A stretch of DNA of 21,597 bases, taken from assembly GCA_043736395.1 (NCBI GenBank), contig JAYTCQ010000396.1, forward strand, positions 1 through 21,597. The letters are read 5' to 3'. Made by a program: the position numbers and the translations under genes. Of this stretch, positions 15,037 through 21,597 are shown piece after piece (positions within the stretch are counted from its first letter, which is position 1; each line of letters starts with the position of its first letter). The stretch is from JAFDVL01 sp043736395 (GTDB lineage Bacteria > Acidobacteriota > Blastocatellia > RBC074). Under the pieces are notes generated by a model. That model ran no database searches and was not told the DNA's origin. It worked only from the letters and a program-made list of their open reading frames with translations.

Positions 15037-15342
15037 GGCTGCTTTGGAAAGACGTCGCGCCTATTTATTTATAGATGGGCGAATGCTGATTGCGTCGCAG
15101 TGGTCCTCGCATTTTATGGGGTCACGTCAAGCAGCAATTTTCACTGTAATCTTCTCGTAGTGTGTCCGCTTTTTACTACTTTTTTCGCTTTATTAAAGTG
15201 AAGCCTAATTTGAATGCAAATGTTCATTTTCATTCAGCAGTTATCAGGCAACAACCAAAAATTTTCTCCCCCAATAAATTTTGAAAAAGCAGTGATTTGC
15301 CCAGCTTCGAAAGCGTTTGCAATCACTGGTCGGGAGAAGTGT
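15037..15342. other. Spacer between DUF1304-like gene and TPR paralog 2 (306 bp)
   Basis: This spacer carries copy C of the repeated motif (15162-15215) and otherwise no gene or strong hairpin that I can see. The TPR frame can be extended upstream to 15214, which would cover part of this spacer, but that extension is rejected in favour of the start at 15343. Confidence 0.6.
15162..15215 (+). promoter_or_regulatory. Copy C of the triplicated spacer motif
   Basis: GTGTCCGCTTTTTACTAC then TTTTTTCGCTTTATTAAAG and TGAAGCCTAAT align with copies A and B. The CGC blocks start at 15167 and 15186, again 19 bp apart. Similarity fades after about 55 bp, so this copy is shorter. The TPR paralog 2 start is about 180 bp downstream. 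Confidence 0.6.
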
Positions 15343-16206
15343 ATGCGTCCTCAGCGAAAAATCATGTTCGGCCTTCTGGTAATCCTCAGTCTGGCGGCCA
15401 CAATCCCAGCTCAATCGTCACGCGAAGCGACGGCTAATTCCTATCTTGAGCGAGGTCTCGCTTCGTTAGCCCAAGGGGAAAAGGCGCGTGCGCTCGCGGA
15501 TTTTGAGTTGGCGATTGCGAGTGATCCTAAATTGGCAAAAGCCTGGTACACCCGCAGCATCATGCGTTACGACAGCGGAGATTTTGCGAGTGCGGTTGAT
15601 GATCTGGATCAAGCAATCAAACTCGACCCGAAATATGTGATGGCTTATATCAAACGCGGCAATGCGTTGGTTTCGCTGGGACAAGTGGTCGAAGGTTTGG
15701 CGGATTATGAAACGGCGTTACGGCTTGATCCGAAATCGGTTATGGCGCGCAACAATCGCGGCTTGGCTAAATCCAATCTCGGCGATTTGGATGGTGCGCT
15801 GGCGGATTATGAAGCTGCGCTCAAACTGGAACCTGACAATGCTTTCATCCTGAATAATCGCGCGGGAATCCGGCATGACAAAAAAGATTATCAGGGCGCG
15901 TTAACCGATTATGACCGCGCCATCGCGCTGAATCCCAATTGGGCAGTCGCGTGGTGCAATCGCGGTGTGACGCGTCGGACATTGGGTGATTTAAAGGGAG
16001 CAGTTGTGGATTACGACCGCGCAATTGAACTCAAGCCAGATTTTGCCCTCGCCTACGCCAATCGCGCCAGAGCTAAAAAAGAACAAGGCCGTATGGCCGA
16101 AGCCGAAAAGGATTATGAGCAAGGCATGAAGCTGATTGCCAACGGCGGAGCTACGTCGGTTGGCTTGCTAAATTCAGTCGCAAATAAATCTGAAATTCCC
16201 AAATGA
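15343..16206 (+). CDS. Secreted TPR-repeat protein (paralog 2, 7 repeats)
   Basis: The 287-residue product starts MRPQRKIM with a signal peptide (about 1-23, ending IPA before QSS) and then carries seven TPRs of 34 residues. The first repeat begins ANSYLERG, identical in paralog 3. The frame is open to an ATG at 15214, but that start would add 43 residues before the signal peptide and overlap the conserved spacer. The ATG at 15343 has GGGAG six to seven bases upstream and restores a clean signal peptide. It ends 34 bp before paralog 3, so the two are probably cotranscribed. One repeat fewer than its neighbours suggests repeat loss. Confidence 0.87.
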   Translation: MRPQRKIMFGLLVILSLAATIPAQSSREATANSYLERGLASLAQGEKARALADFELAIASDPKLAKAWYTRSIMRYDSGDFASAVDDLDQAIKLDPKYVMAYIKRGNALVSLGQVVEGLADYETALRLDPKSVMARNNRGLAKSNLGDLDGALADYEAALKLEPDNAFILNNRAGIRHDKKDYQGALTDYDRAIALNPNWAVAWCNRGVTRRTLGDLKGAVVDYDRAIELKPDFALAYANRARAKKEQGRMAEAEKDYEQGMKLIANGGATSVGLLNSVANKSEIPK

Positions 16207-16240
16207 AAGGAGTGGTCGGTTCCCGACCTCAGCCAACGTT
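16206..16240 (+). promoter_or_regulatory. Hairpin between AAGGAG and start codon of TPR paralog 3
   Basis: AAAGGAG lies immediately after the stop of paralog 2, followed by GGTCGG-TTC-CCGACC (a perfect 6-bp stem), then 12 bases to the ATG at 16241. No other Shine-Dalgarno is visible. Folding the hairpin would bring AAGGAG to about 13 bases from the ATG. Translation could depend on this fold. Confidence 0.4.
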
Positions 16241-17215
16241 ATGAAATACGCAACCAATTCCATCAGAAATATAACGGCAGTGTTGGCGCTGGCCTGTACA
16301 TTGATTTCTGCGAATGCCCAAGGCTCCCGCGCCGAATCCGCGAATTCATATCTGGAACGCGGCAATTCGTGGTTAGTCAAAGGGGAAGTGGAGAGGGCAA
16401 TTGCTGATTACGATCTGGCAATTGCCTTCAATCCGAATGCCGCGCAATTATATCGAAATCGTGGGCTGGCACGTCACCGCAATCGAGATTTGAGCGGTGC
16501 GCTGACCGACTTTGACCGTGCCATCCAATTGAATCCGCGTTTTATGGAAGCTTATGTCAATCGCGGCGCAGTGCGTTACGACCAGGATGATTGGGACGGG
16601 GCAATCAGCGACAATTCCAAAGCCATCGAACTTGATCCGCGAGAGGCTAGAGCTTGGTACAATCGCGGCATCGCACACTACAGCAAAAAGGAACTCACCG
16701 CAGCCGTAGCCGATTTTGACCAAGCCATCAAACTCAACGCGAAACTGGCCGAAGCATACGAGGCACGCGGCATCGTTCGTCATTTGCGAGATGATTTTGC
16801 GGGAGCACTGAGCGATTTCGAGAAAGCAATCAAGTTGAAGCCTGATTTCGCCCATGCCTACTTTGACCGAGGCTCAACGCGACACATCACCGGAGACCTT
16901 GACGCTGCACTGCGTGATTACGATCAGGCAATCAGACTTGATCCAATTAATGAAGATTCTTTTTTCAATCGCGCCAGAGCGTGGGAAACCAAAGGTGAGC
17001 TTGACCGCGCATTAGCTGATTATGACCGCGCGATTCAGATTAAACCGACTTATGCCTACGCGTATGGTCGCCGCGGTATTGTGAAATTACGACAAGGCAA
17101 AGATGCCGCCGCGCAACGGGATTTCGACGAATGCCTGAAGTTGAATCCGCAACTTAAAGCAGACGTCGAACAACTCATCAAACAGACAAAACAGCAGCTT
17201 GCGGCTAAGCCGTAA
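16241..17215 (+). CDS. Secreted TPR-repeat protein (paralog 3, 8 repeats)
   Basis: This 324-residue exported protein has a signal peptide (about 1-26, ending ANA before QGS) and eight TPRs from about 33 to 304, then a short Lys/Gln-rich tail. Repeat 3 (GAISDNSKAIEL) and the overall order match paralog 1, so these two derive from the same duplication, while paralog 2 lies between them. It is probably translated from the same message as paralog 2. TPR solenoids mediate protein contacts; no enzymatic residue is seen. Function outside the cytoplasm is inferred from the signal peptide alone. Confidence 0.87.
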   Translation: MKYATNSIRNITAVLALACTLISANAQGSRAESANSYLERGNSWLVKGEVERAIADYDLAIAFNPNAAQLYRNRGLARHRNRDLSGALTDFDRAIQLNPRFMEAYVNRGAVRYDQDDWDGAISDNSKAIELDPREARAWYNRGIAHYSKKELTAAVADFDQAIKLNAKLAEAYEARGIVRHLRDDFAGALSDFEKAIKLKPDFAHAYFDRGSTRHITGDLDAALRDYDQAIRLDPINEDSFFNRARAWETKGELDRALADYDRAIQIKPTYAYAYGRRGIVKLRQGKDAAAQRDFDECLKLNPQLKADVEQLIKQTKQQLAAKP

Positions 17216-17241
17216 AAATTTTATTTCACCAATCATCCATT

Positions 17242-17308
17242 CAGGGCGGTTTCGGTCGGGCGTTCGGTTTTGGAAGTCTCCTTTCCGCGTTCAATCGGAG
17301 CCGCCCTG
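17242..17308 (+). promoter_or_regulatory. Imperfect 14-bp inverted repeat before the first barrel-like gene
   Basis: CAGGGCGGTTTCGG (17242-17255) and TCGGAGCCGCCCTG (17295-17308) pair with few mismatches, mostly G-U, across a 39-base loop. It starts 27 bp after the TPR paralog 3 stop and ends 23 bp before the ATG at 17332. There is no U-tract. It may be a leader structure, attenuator or processing hairpin. Confidence 0.5.
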
Positions 17309-17331
17309 CCTAACCAAAAAGGAGACCTACA

Positions 17332-18129
17332 ATGAAACGATTATTACTAATCGCATGTTCAATCATCATCAGCGTCGCTGCTCTGGCACAAAATCAGGAC
17401 AAACCAGCCGCCGATACAACTGCACCCAAACATCGCATCGGCCTCGTCAATGAGTACAAGATTAAGCCGGGGATGATGACCGAGTTTCTGGCTTGGGCTA
17501 AGAAAGAAGCTTTGCCACTCTTTATCAAAGCCGGGATCAAAGAATCTTACTTTTTCACCAACGTCTATGGTGATCGCGACACTGTCGCAGTCTCAGAAAT
17601 TCATGACAATTTCGCGGCAATAAAAGCTCGTAATGAGGCGTTTGCTAAGAACAACACTCCTGAAGCTTTAGCAGCACTCACGGCTGGAGGCAATCGCTAT
17701 ATCGAACACACGCGCACTTTCGTCGTTGAAGCGATGCCGGAGTTGAGCTGGGTCAATCCAAAACTGAAGAGCCTTCCGCCGTACTTCAGCCTGACCATTC
17801 AGCATGTTGCACCATTTCGTGGGCGGGATTATGAGGCGTTCATCAAGGACGACTGGTTGCCGCTGGTCAAGAAAGCCGACACTAATGGTCGGGTTGCGAA
17901 TCGCATGCGATCCGGTGGAGACCCCAACCAATACTCCACCTTCGTGCCGTTGAATGATCTGACCGACCTTGATCAGCCCAGCAAGATTACACAGATGATC
18001 GGCGCGGAAAACGCTGCCAAAATCCAACAAAAACTGATGGGAATTGTGCTGCAGACAGAAACCCGCATCCTGCGCTTGCGCACCGACATCAGCATCTTGC
18101 CAGCGCAAAATTTGGCAGAAAAGAAATAG
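17332..18129 (+). CDS. Secreted protein with two dimeric alpha/beta-barrel-like halves (paralog 1)
   Basis: The 265-residue product has a signal peptide (about 1-19, ending ALA before QNQ). Two similar halves follow, about 36-138 and 152-252. Half one reads 'LVNEYKIKPGMMTEF' with 'LPLFIKAGIKESYFF'; half two reads 'LTIQHVAPFRGRDYEAFIK' with 'LPLVKKADTNGRVANRM'. A strand, long helix, then 'K..G' loop and strand is the order of dimeric alpha/beta-barrel (NIPSNAP/antibiotic-monooxygenase-like) domains. No catalytic set is obvious. AAGGAG lies 7 bases before the ATG. A close relative begins at 18597. Cellular role unknown; secretion is inferred. Confidence 0.7.
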   Translation: MKRLLLIACSIIISVAALAQNQDKPAADTTAPKHRIGLVNEYKIKPGMMTEFLAWAKKEALPLFIKAGIKESYFFTNVYGDRDTVAVSEIHDNFAAIKARNEAFAKNNTPEALAALTAGGNRYIEHTRTFVVEAMPELSWVNPKLKSLPPYFSLTIQHVAPFRGRDYEAFIKDDWLPLVKKADTNGRVANRMRSGGDPNQYSTFVPLNDLTDLDQPSKITQMIGAENAAKIQQKLMGIVLQTETRILRLRTDISILPAQNLAEKK

Positions 18130-18130
18130 C

Positions 18131-18494
18131 GTAACTGGGAGCGCTCGCAGCCTGATACTGCTGGCGAACTTAATAGAAGTTAAGTTCTTTGTTATCAATA
18201 TCTAAAGAATGGGACGCTGTTTTACGATTTCCCAACTTCCCCCGATCCCTGCTTTTCACCCAGTTTCGTAGCCGTCTTTGGGGGAATGTCGGTTAGGAGA
18301 CCGCGAAATTTGGCATTTTGGGAACTGGACAAAATCCCCTAAAAAGCCAATCTGTTGAATATAAAGAACTTATTCTATAGAGAGTTCGCCAGCAGTATCA
18401 GCCTGCGGGCGAAGCCGTGGCGAGCAAATTCGCTGCGATGAAAATTGTGAAATGAGTAAGGCTTCGCCCGCAGGATGCGGGCGCTCCCAGTACT
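18131..18494. mobile_element. Nested inverted-repeat element (MITE-like), no transposase
   Basis: The outer ends ACTGGGAGCGC(T/C)CGCA are inverse complements (18134-18149 and 18476-18491). A second inverted pair, 18148-18170 and 18383-18405, matches at 22 of 23 positions (CTGATACTGCTGGCGAACT), and weaker pairing with AAGTTCTTT extends it inwards. A perfect 15-bp hairpin lies at 18402-18416/18460-18474 (CCTGCGGGCGAAGCC). There is no coding capacity. This fits a non-autonomous, terminally inverted element, possibly two elements nested one in the other. Target-site duplications are not clear. Confidence 0.6.
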
Positions 18495-18496
18495 GA

Positions 18497-18571
18497 AAAG
18501 GAAATTCCAGTATGATGCGCTACGTGCCGGAACTGCGCATTCGCCGCGAATCGCAGAAAGCCTCGAAGTGA
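18497..18571 (+). pseudogene. C-terminal remnant of a third barrel-like paralog
   Basis: The frame ending with TGA at 18569-18571 encodes RYVPELRIRRES, which closely matches the C-terminus of the next gene (YRYVPELSLRP, with RRES just before it). The frame is closed on the 5' side by TGA at 18494-18496, exactly at the edge of the inverted-repeat element. The rest of this gene is missing. A 19-residue peptide could still be made from ATG at 18512, which has AAAGGA upstream, but I regard that as incidental. Confidence 0.65.
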
Positions 18572-18596
18572 CAACCCACTTTTTCAAGGAGAAAAT

Positions 18597-19406
18597 ATGA
18601 AGTCCCTACAATCAGCATTTTATTGCCTAGTCCTTTTGGTCGCACTTTTCTGCAATGCCTGCACTACGAACGGTGACACCGCTCCGGCAGCAGCAGCTGG
18701 CACCGATCAAGCCTCGACCCCGGCCCAGCGATTCTGGGTGACAGAAACACATGTCAAACCGGAAATGATGACCCAATTTCGAGAATTCGTGCAGAAGGAA
18801 TCGCTACCAGCTTATCAGAAAGCGGGCTACAAACAGCAGAGTGTCTATACCACTGCGAGCCTTGGCGAATCGTTCGAATTTATCACCATCCGACCTATCG
18901 AAAGCCTGCAACAGTTCGACGAGCCGAGCTTCATCACCAAAGCGCTTGGCGAAGAAGGCGCTCGGAAATGGGCCGCCAAACGAGCGGCGATGATCGTCAG
19001 TGCGCATAGTTACATTATGCAAGCGCGACCTGAACTAAGCATCGCTCCGAACCCCAACGAAGTCCCCAAACTCGTATTTGTAGTACGTCAAAGCATTGCG
19101 CCCGGTCGCTCGACGGATTACGAAAACTACATCAAAAATGACGTGTTGCCTATTGTCAAAAAGACGAATCCCAAAGGCTTCCTGTTCAATAAAGTCACCA
19201 ACGGCGGAGATACCGAAATGTATATCTCGGCGACTTTTCAGGATTCTTTTGCAGAGCAGGAAAAATGGAGCGCCGCACTGCTGAAAGAAGGTTATGGCAA
19301 TGTCGTAGCCAAACGCGCAGGGCTGGTGATGCGCCGCGAATCGGCGGTTTATCGCTATGTCCCGGAACTGAGCCTACGACCACAAGTGGTAGCCGAGAAC
19401 AAATAA
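18597..19406 (+). CDS. Secreted protein with two dimeric alpha/beta-barrel-like halves (paralog 2)
   Basis: The 269-residue product starts with an export signal (about 1-22). A Cys at 22 (CNAC) is a weak lipoprotein possibility but lacks a canonical lipobox. Two halves follow, about 46-148 and 158-260. They match the paralog at 17332 in the same order: 'ETHVKPEMMTQFREFV', 'LPAYQKAGYK', then 'RQSIAPGRSTDYENYIK', 'LPIVKKTNPKGFLFNK' and 'NGGDTEMY'. The C-terminal RYVPEL is the tail also seen in the pseudogene upstream. AAGGAG sits about 6 bases before the ATG. It converges with the regulator gene at 19432. Function unknown. Confidence 0.72.
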   Translation: MKSLQSAFYCLVLLVALFCNACTTNGDTAPAAAAGTDQASTPAQRFWVTETHVKPEMMTQFREFVQKESLPAYQKAGYKQQSVYTTASLGESFEFITIRPIESLQQFDEPSFITKALGEEGARKWAAKRAAMIVSAHSYIMQARPELSIAPNPNEVPKLVFVVRQSIAPGRSTDYENYIKNDVLPIVKKTNPKGFLFNKVTNGGDTEMYISATFQDSFAEQEKWSAALLKEGYGNVVAKRAGLVMRRESAVYRYVPELSLRPQVVAENK

Positions 19407-19419
19407 CCGTTGGTAACGG
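19407..19419. terminator. Short hairpin between two convergent genes
   Basis: CCGTT-GGT-AACGG forms a 5-bp stem with a 3-base loop in the 25-bp gap between the convergent stops. It is small and lacks a clear U-run in either direction, so it is only a candidate bidirectional terminator. Confidence 0.25.
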
Positions 19420-19431
19420 GATGTGATGTAA

Positions 19432-21597
19432 TTATTTTCTAAATCCGGTAATTTTCACCACATCCCGATTGACCGTCCCGCGCGAAATTGCCAGGGACTT
19501 ATCACGGCGTGACCAGGCATACGCGAAGATTCGGTCTCCACTGAAGCTGGTTAATTTATTGGAGGTGCCAGCGCTCAATGAATAACTGTATAAATTAGAT
19601 GAGCCGTCGGTTTGGCTGAGATAGGTTAATGATTGTCCGTCAGGATGCCATCGGACGCTGGAAGCAGGGAAGGCCGGAATGTCTAAAAGTCTTTGCGGCG
19701 CGCCGCCATCAGTCGGAATTAAGGCATAACGACGCGGGGCTTTGGAGTCTTCCTGATAGAGACAAACTATGAATTTTCCATCCGGTGAAACGGCTGGATA
19801 ATCGGACAATTTATCGCTCAGTGTTTTGGGCTGGTTTAATTCTGCGCCGTCAATTCCGGTACGCCAGATGACTCTTTTTCCATCTTTCTCGGAGGAATAA
19901 AAAACACTGTTGCTAGTTGGCGAACAATAGGGATTGAGGTCAAGATTTCCGGCTGAAAGTTTGGTCGCATTGCTGTCATTTAATCCGATTCGCCAGATTT
20001 GCGGAAGACCTGAACGAGCGGAATTAAACGCAATATATTGTCCATCAAACGAAACTGACGGGCGGGAGGCGTTATCATCCGCGTGATTAGTTAATTGCTT
20101 ATTCTCTTTGGTTGCAGGATCAATGAGCCATAAATCTTTTTGGTTATTCGCCAGCGAGGTATAAACAATTTTATTGTCAGGCGTCCAATCCAACCCGTCA
20201 TTGCCATTCTGGCTAATGGAGTTCGAAGTGATCTCCTGATTAATATTTTCATTCTGCCTGATGGTGTACAAATTCGCTCTGGTTTCGGATTGAACGGTAA
20301 TCAGGTTCTGATTATTTTTATCCAGACTCAACGCCCGATAATCGTTCAAATCTGTGATGAGCTGATGTGATTGTCCTGATGGATAATCGAGTTGCCAAAT
20401 CTGATTACTATTGATTTTGGAATTGGTATGACGGCCCAGAAAAATAATTCCATCACCATCCTGAAGCCACGCAACTTTAGCCGCCCACGACCATTTTTCA
20501 TTGCCAATGTTGGTGACCGTTCCGCCATTTACGTCAATCGTAGCGATTCGAAAATGTAGACCTGGGTTTGTCGTGGCAATGGCAATGGCGATTGTTTTTC
20601 CATCCGGCGACCAGGAAGCTCCGTCAACGGAAAGGAATTCAGGAATCTTGTGCGATGACAAGACTCGCTCATTCGCTCCGTTCAAATCAGTAATTATCAG
20701 TGAGCTTTGACCGGGCTGAGGGAAATTTTCCCGCACAAATGCGATTTGGTTACCGTTGGGTGAAAAAGTGATCCCGCTGTCAACGCCAGAAAGTAACCGC
20801 TTACGTTCACCACCTGAAATTGGCATTTGGTATAAAGCGAATTCCGCTTCATTCTTTTCACGACGGGAAAAATAGATGTTTTTTCCGTCTGGCGAAAAAA
20901 CGATGCCTCGATAACGAATTTCGTCAGACGGGAGCAGTTCTTTTTCAGTTGCAGTAGAAATCTGCTTAAAGCGCAGGCTCTGTTGACCGACATCGCCAAA
21001 AATTATCGCCAGAGAATCACCATCAGGAGAAATTGCCGCTTCCCAGACGTTACTGGTGTTGGTCAATCTGGTGATTCGCATGGGCTGATTCACCTCTGAA
21101 GGTTTTCCCCTATCTTTTGCCAGATAAAAAATTCCCGTCGTCAGGACTAATAATGGAGCTACCAGATAAATAAAAAATTTATTTTTGTTTCCAGGATGAT
21201 TTATTGGTGCTGCGGTTGCTGCGATGGGGGGGGCAGGATGGTCTAAGACAGTAGCTTCTGTCGTAACTTCAGGTGGCGGGATAACCTTTTTAACTTCCGC
21301 TAGAAATCGGTAACCGCGTCGCGGGAGAGTCTCAATGTATTTTTGCTCTTGTGATTTTTCGCCCAGCGCTTTACGAATCGCGTGAACGTTCTGCATCAGA
21401 TTATTTTCTTCAACTGCAGTGTCAGGCCAGACCAAATTCATCAATTCGTCCTTCTCAACGATGTGTCCTTGCCGTTCAATCAGGATGAGAAGGGTATCAA
21501 AAGCCTTAGGCGTAAGGGCAATTCGGTTACCATCACGAAATAATAAACGTTCTCCGCTATCAACCAGAAATTGACCAAATTGGTATAAGTCGCTGTT
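19432..21597 (-). CDS. Membrane-anchored winged-helix regulator with PD40 propeller (5' end outside window)
   Basis: The frame is open from the stop at 19432 to the window edge, giving 721 visible residues. An in-frame TTG at 21444 would cut the DNA-binding domain in half and is not the start. Visible residues 1-100 are an OmpR/CadC-type winged helix: 'FGQFLVDSGERLLFRDG', 'LTPKAFDTLLIL', then 'VEENNLMQNVHAIRKALGE' and 'YIETLPRRGYRF'. A Pro/Ala-rich linker and one TM helix (about 140-160) follow. The C-terminal part has about nine PD40/WD40-like 'SPDG' repeats of a TolB-like propeller. It probably senses something outside the membrane and regulates transcription directly, in CadC fashion. No phosphoacceptor receiver domain is present. 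Targets are unknown. Confidence 0.9.
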   Translation of the reverse strand, partial: NSDLYQFGQFLVDSGERLLFRDGNRIALTPKAFDTLLILIERQGHIVEKDELMNLVWPDTAVEENNLMQNVHAIRKALGEKSQEQKYIETLPRRGYRFLAEVKKVIPPPEVTTEATVLDHPAPPIAATAAPINHPGNKNKFFIYLVAPLLVLTTGIFYLAKDRGKPSEVNQPMRITRLTNTSNVWEAAISPDGDSLAIIFGDVGQQSLRFKQISTATEKELLPSDEIRYRGIVFSPDGKNIYFSRREKNEAEFALYQMPISGGERKRLLSGVDSGITFSPNGNQIAFVRENFPQPGQSSLIITDLNGANERVLSSHKIPEFLSVDGASWSPDGKTIAIAIATTNPGLHFRIATIDVNGGTVTNIGNEKWSWAAKVAWLQDGDGIIFLGRHTNSKINSNQIWQLDYPSGQSHQLITDLNDYRALSLDKNNQNLITVQSETRANLYTIRQNENINQEITSNSISQNGNDGLDWTPDNKIVYTSLANNQKDLWLIDPATKENKQLTNHADDNASRPSVSFDGQYIAFNSARSGLPQIWRIGLNDSNATKLSAGNLDLNPYCSPTSNSVFYSSEKDGKRVIWRTGIDGAELNQPKTLSDKLSDYPAVSPDGKFIVCLYQEDSKAPRRYALIPTDGGAPQRLLDIPAFPASSVRWHPDGQSLTYLSQTDGSSNLYSYSLSAGTSNKLTSFSGDRIFAYAWSRRDKSLAISRGTVNRDVVKITGFRK

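Larger units (their letters stand above)
18130..18596. other. Repeat-bearing spacer between the two barrel-like genes (467 bp)
   Basis: The spacer consists of a nested inverted-repeat element (18131-18494) and a 3' coding remnant (18497-18571), followed by AAGGAG and the next start codon. No intact gene is seen. Confidence 0.7.

Noticed and set aside
15214..15342. ATG at 15214 for TPR paralog 2
   Set aside because: It would put 43 residues before the signal peptide and overlap the conserved spacer motif; the ATG at 15343 has a ribosome-binding site.
18512..18571. A 19-residue small protein gene starting at 18512
   Set aside because: It matches the C-terminus of the adjacent paralog and starts beside a repeat element, so a gene remnant is the simpler reading, although AAAGGA lies upstream.
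21442..21444. TTG at 21444 as the start of the winged-helix regulator
   Set aside because: The frame continues to the window edge and the upstream part encodes the first half of the winged-helix domain.

Overview
The window looks like a chromosomal segment from an Acidobacteriota genome, most plausibly the class Blastocatellia. No rRNA or taxonomic marker gene is present, so this rests on gene content: a giant secreted SBBP-repeat protein with a Solibacter-type (TIGR03437-like) C-terminal domain, an ECF sigma factor of the TIGR02999 type followed directly by a Ser/Thr kinase fused to TPRs, and a winged-helix/PD40-propeller regulator. All names come from reading motifs; no database search was run.

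Left part (1-8600): a probable 3' scrap of a plus-strand gene (1-78), then a 2178-residue secreted multidomain protein on the minus strand (175-6711). A 567-bp spacer full of palindromes follows (6712-7278), then a 12-TM MFS transporter of the anion:cation symporter type (7279-8586, minus).

Middle (8783-12398, minus): an apparent two-gene operon, ECF sigma factor then Ser/Thr kinase with FlgO/TolB-like and TPR regions, 25 bp apart. The sigma gene is best started at 12398, where a strong GAGGTG ribosome-binding site sits.

Right-middle (12759-17215, plus): divergent from the sigma gene runs a series of small secreted or membrane proteins: a lipocalin-like secreted protein, three paralogous secreted TPR proteins (8, 7 and 8 repeats) and a DUF1304-like membrane protein. 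Three spacers in this cluster (near 12495, 14491 and 15162) carry copies of the same sequence with fixed 19-bp internal spacing, a good candidate for a shared promoter or leader, possibly used by the neighbouring ECF sigma factor.

Right part (17332-21597): two paralogous secreted proteins, each with two dimeric alpha/beta-barrel-like halves, separated by a nested inverted-repeat element and a short C-terminal remnant of what was probably a third paralog. The window ends inside a minus-strand membrane-anchored winged-helix regulator with a PD40 propeller (19432 to beyond 21597).

The observations most worth following are the triplicated spacer, the palindromic repeat inserts that appear to be translated in frame inside two unrelated proteins (one in the kinase activation segment), the disrupted third paralog, and the unusual helical Cys-flanked module in the giant protein.
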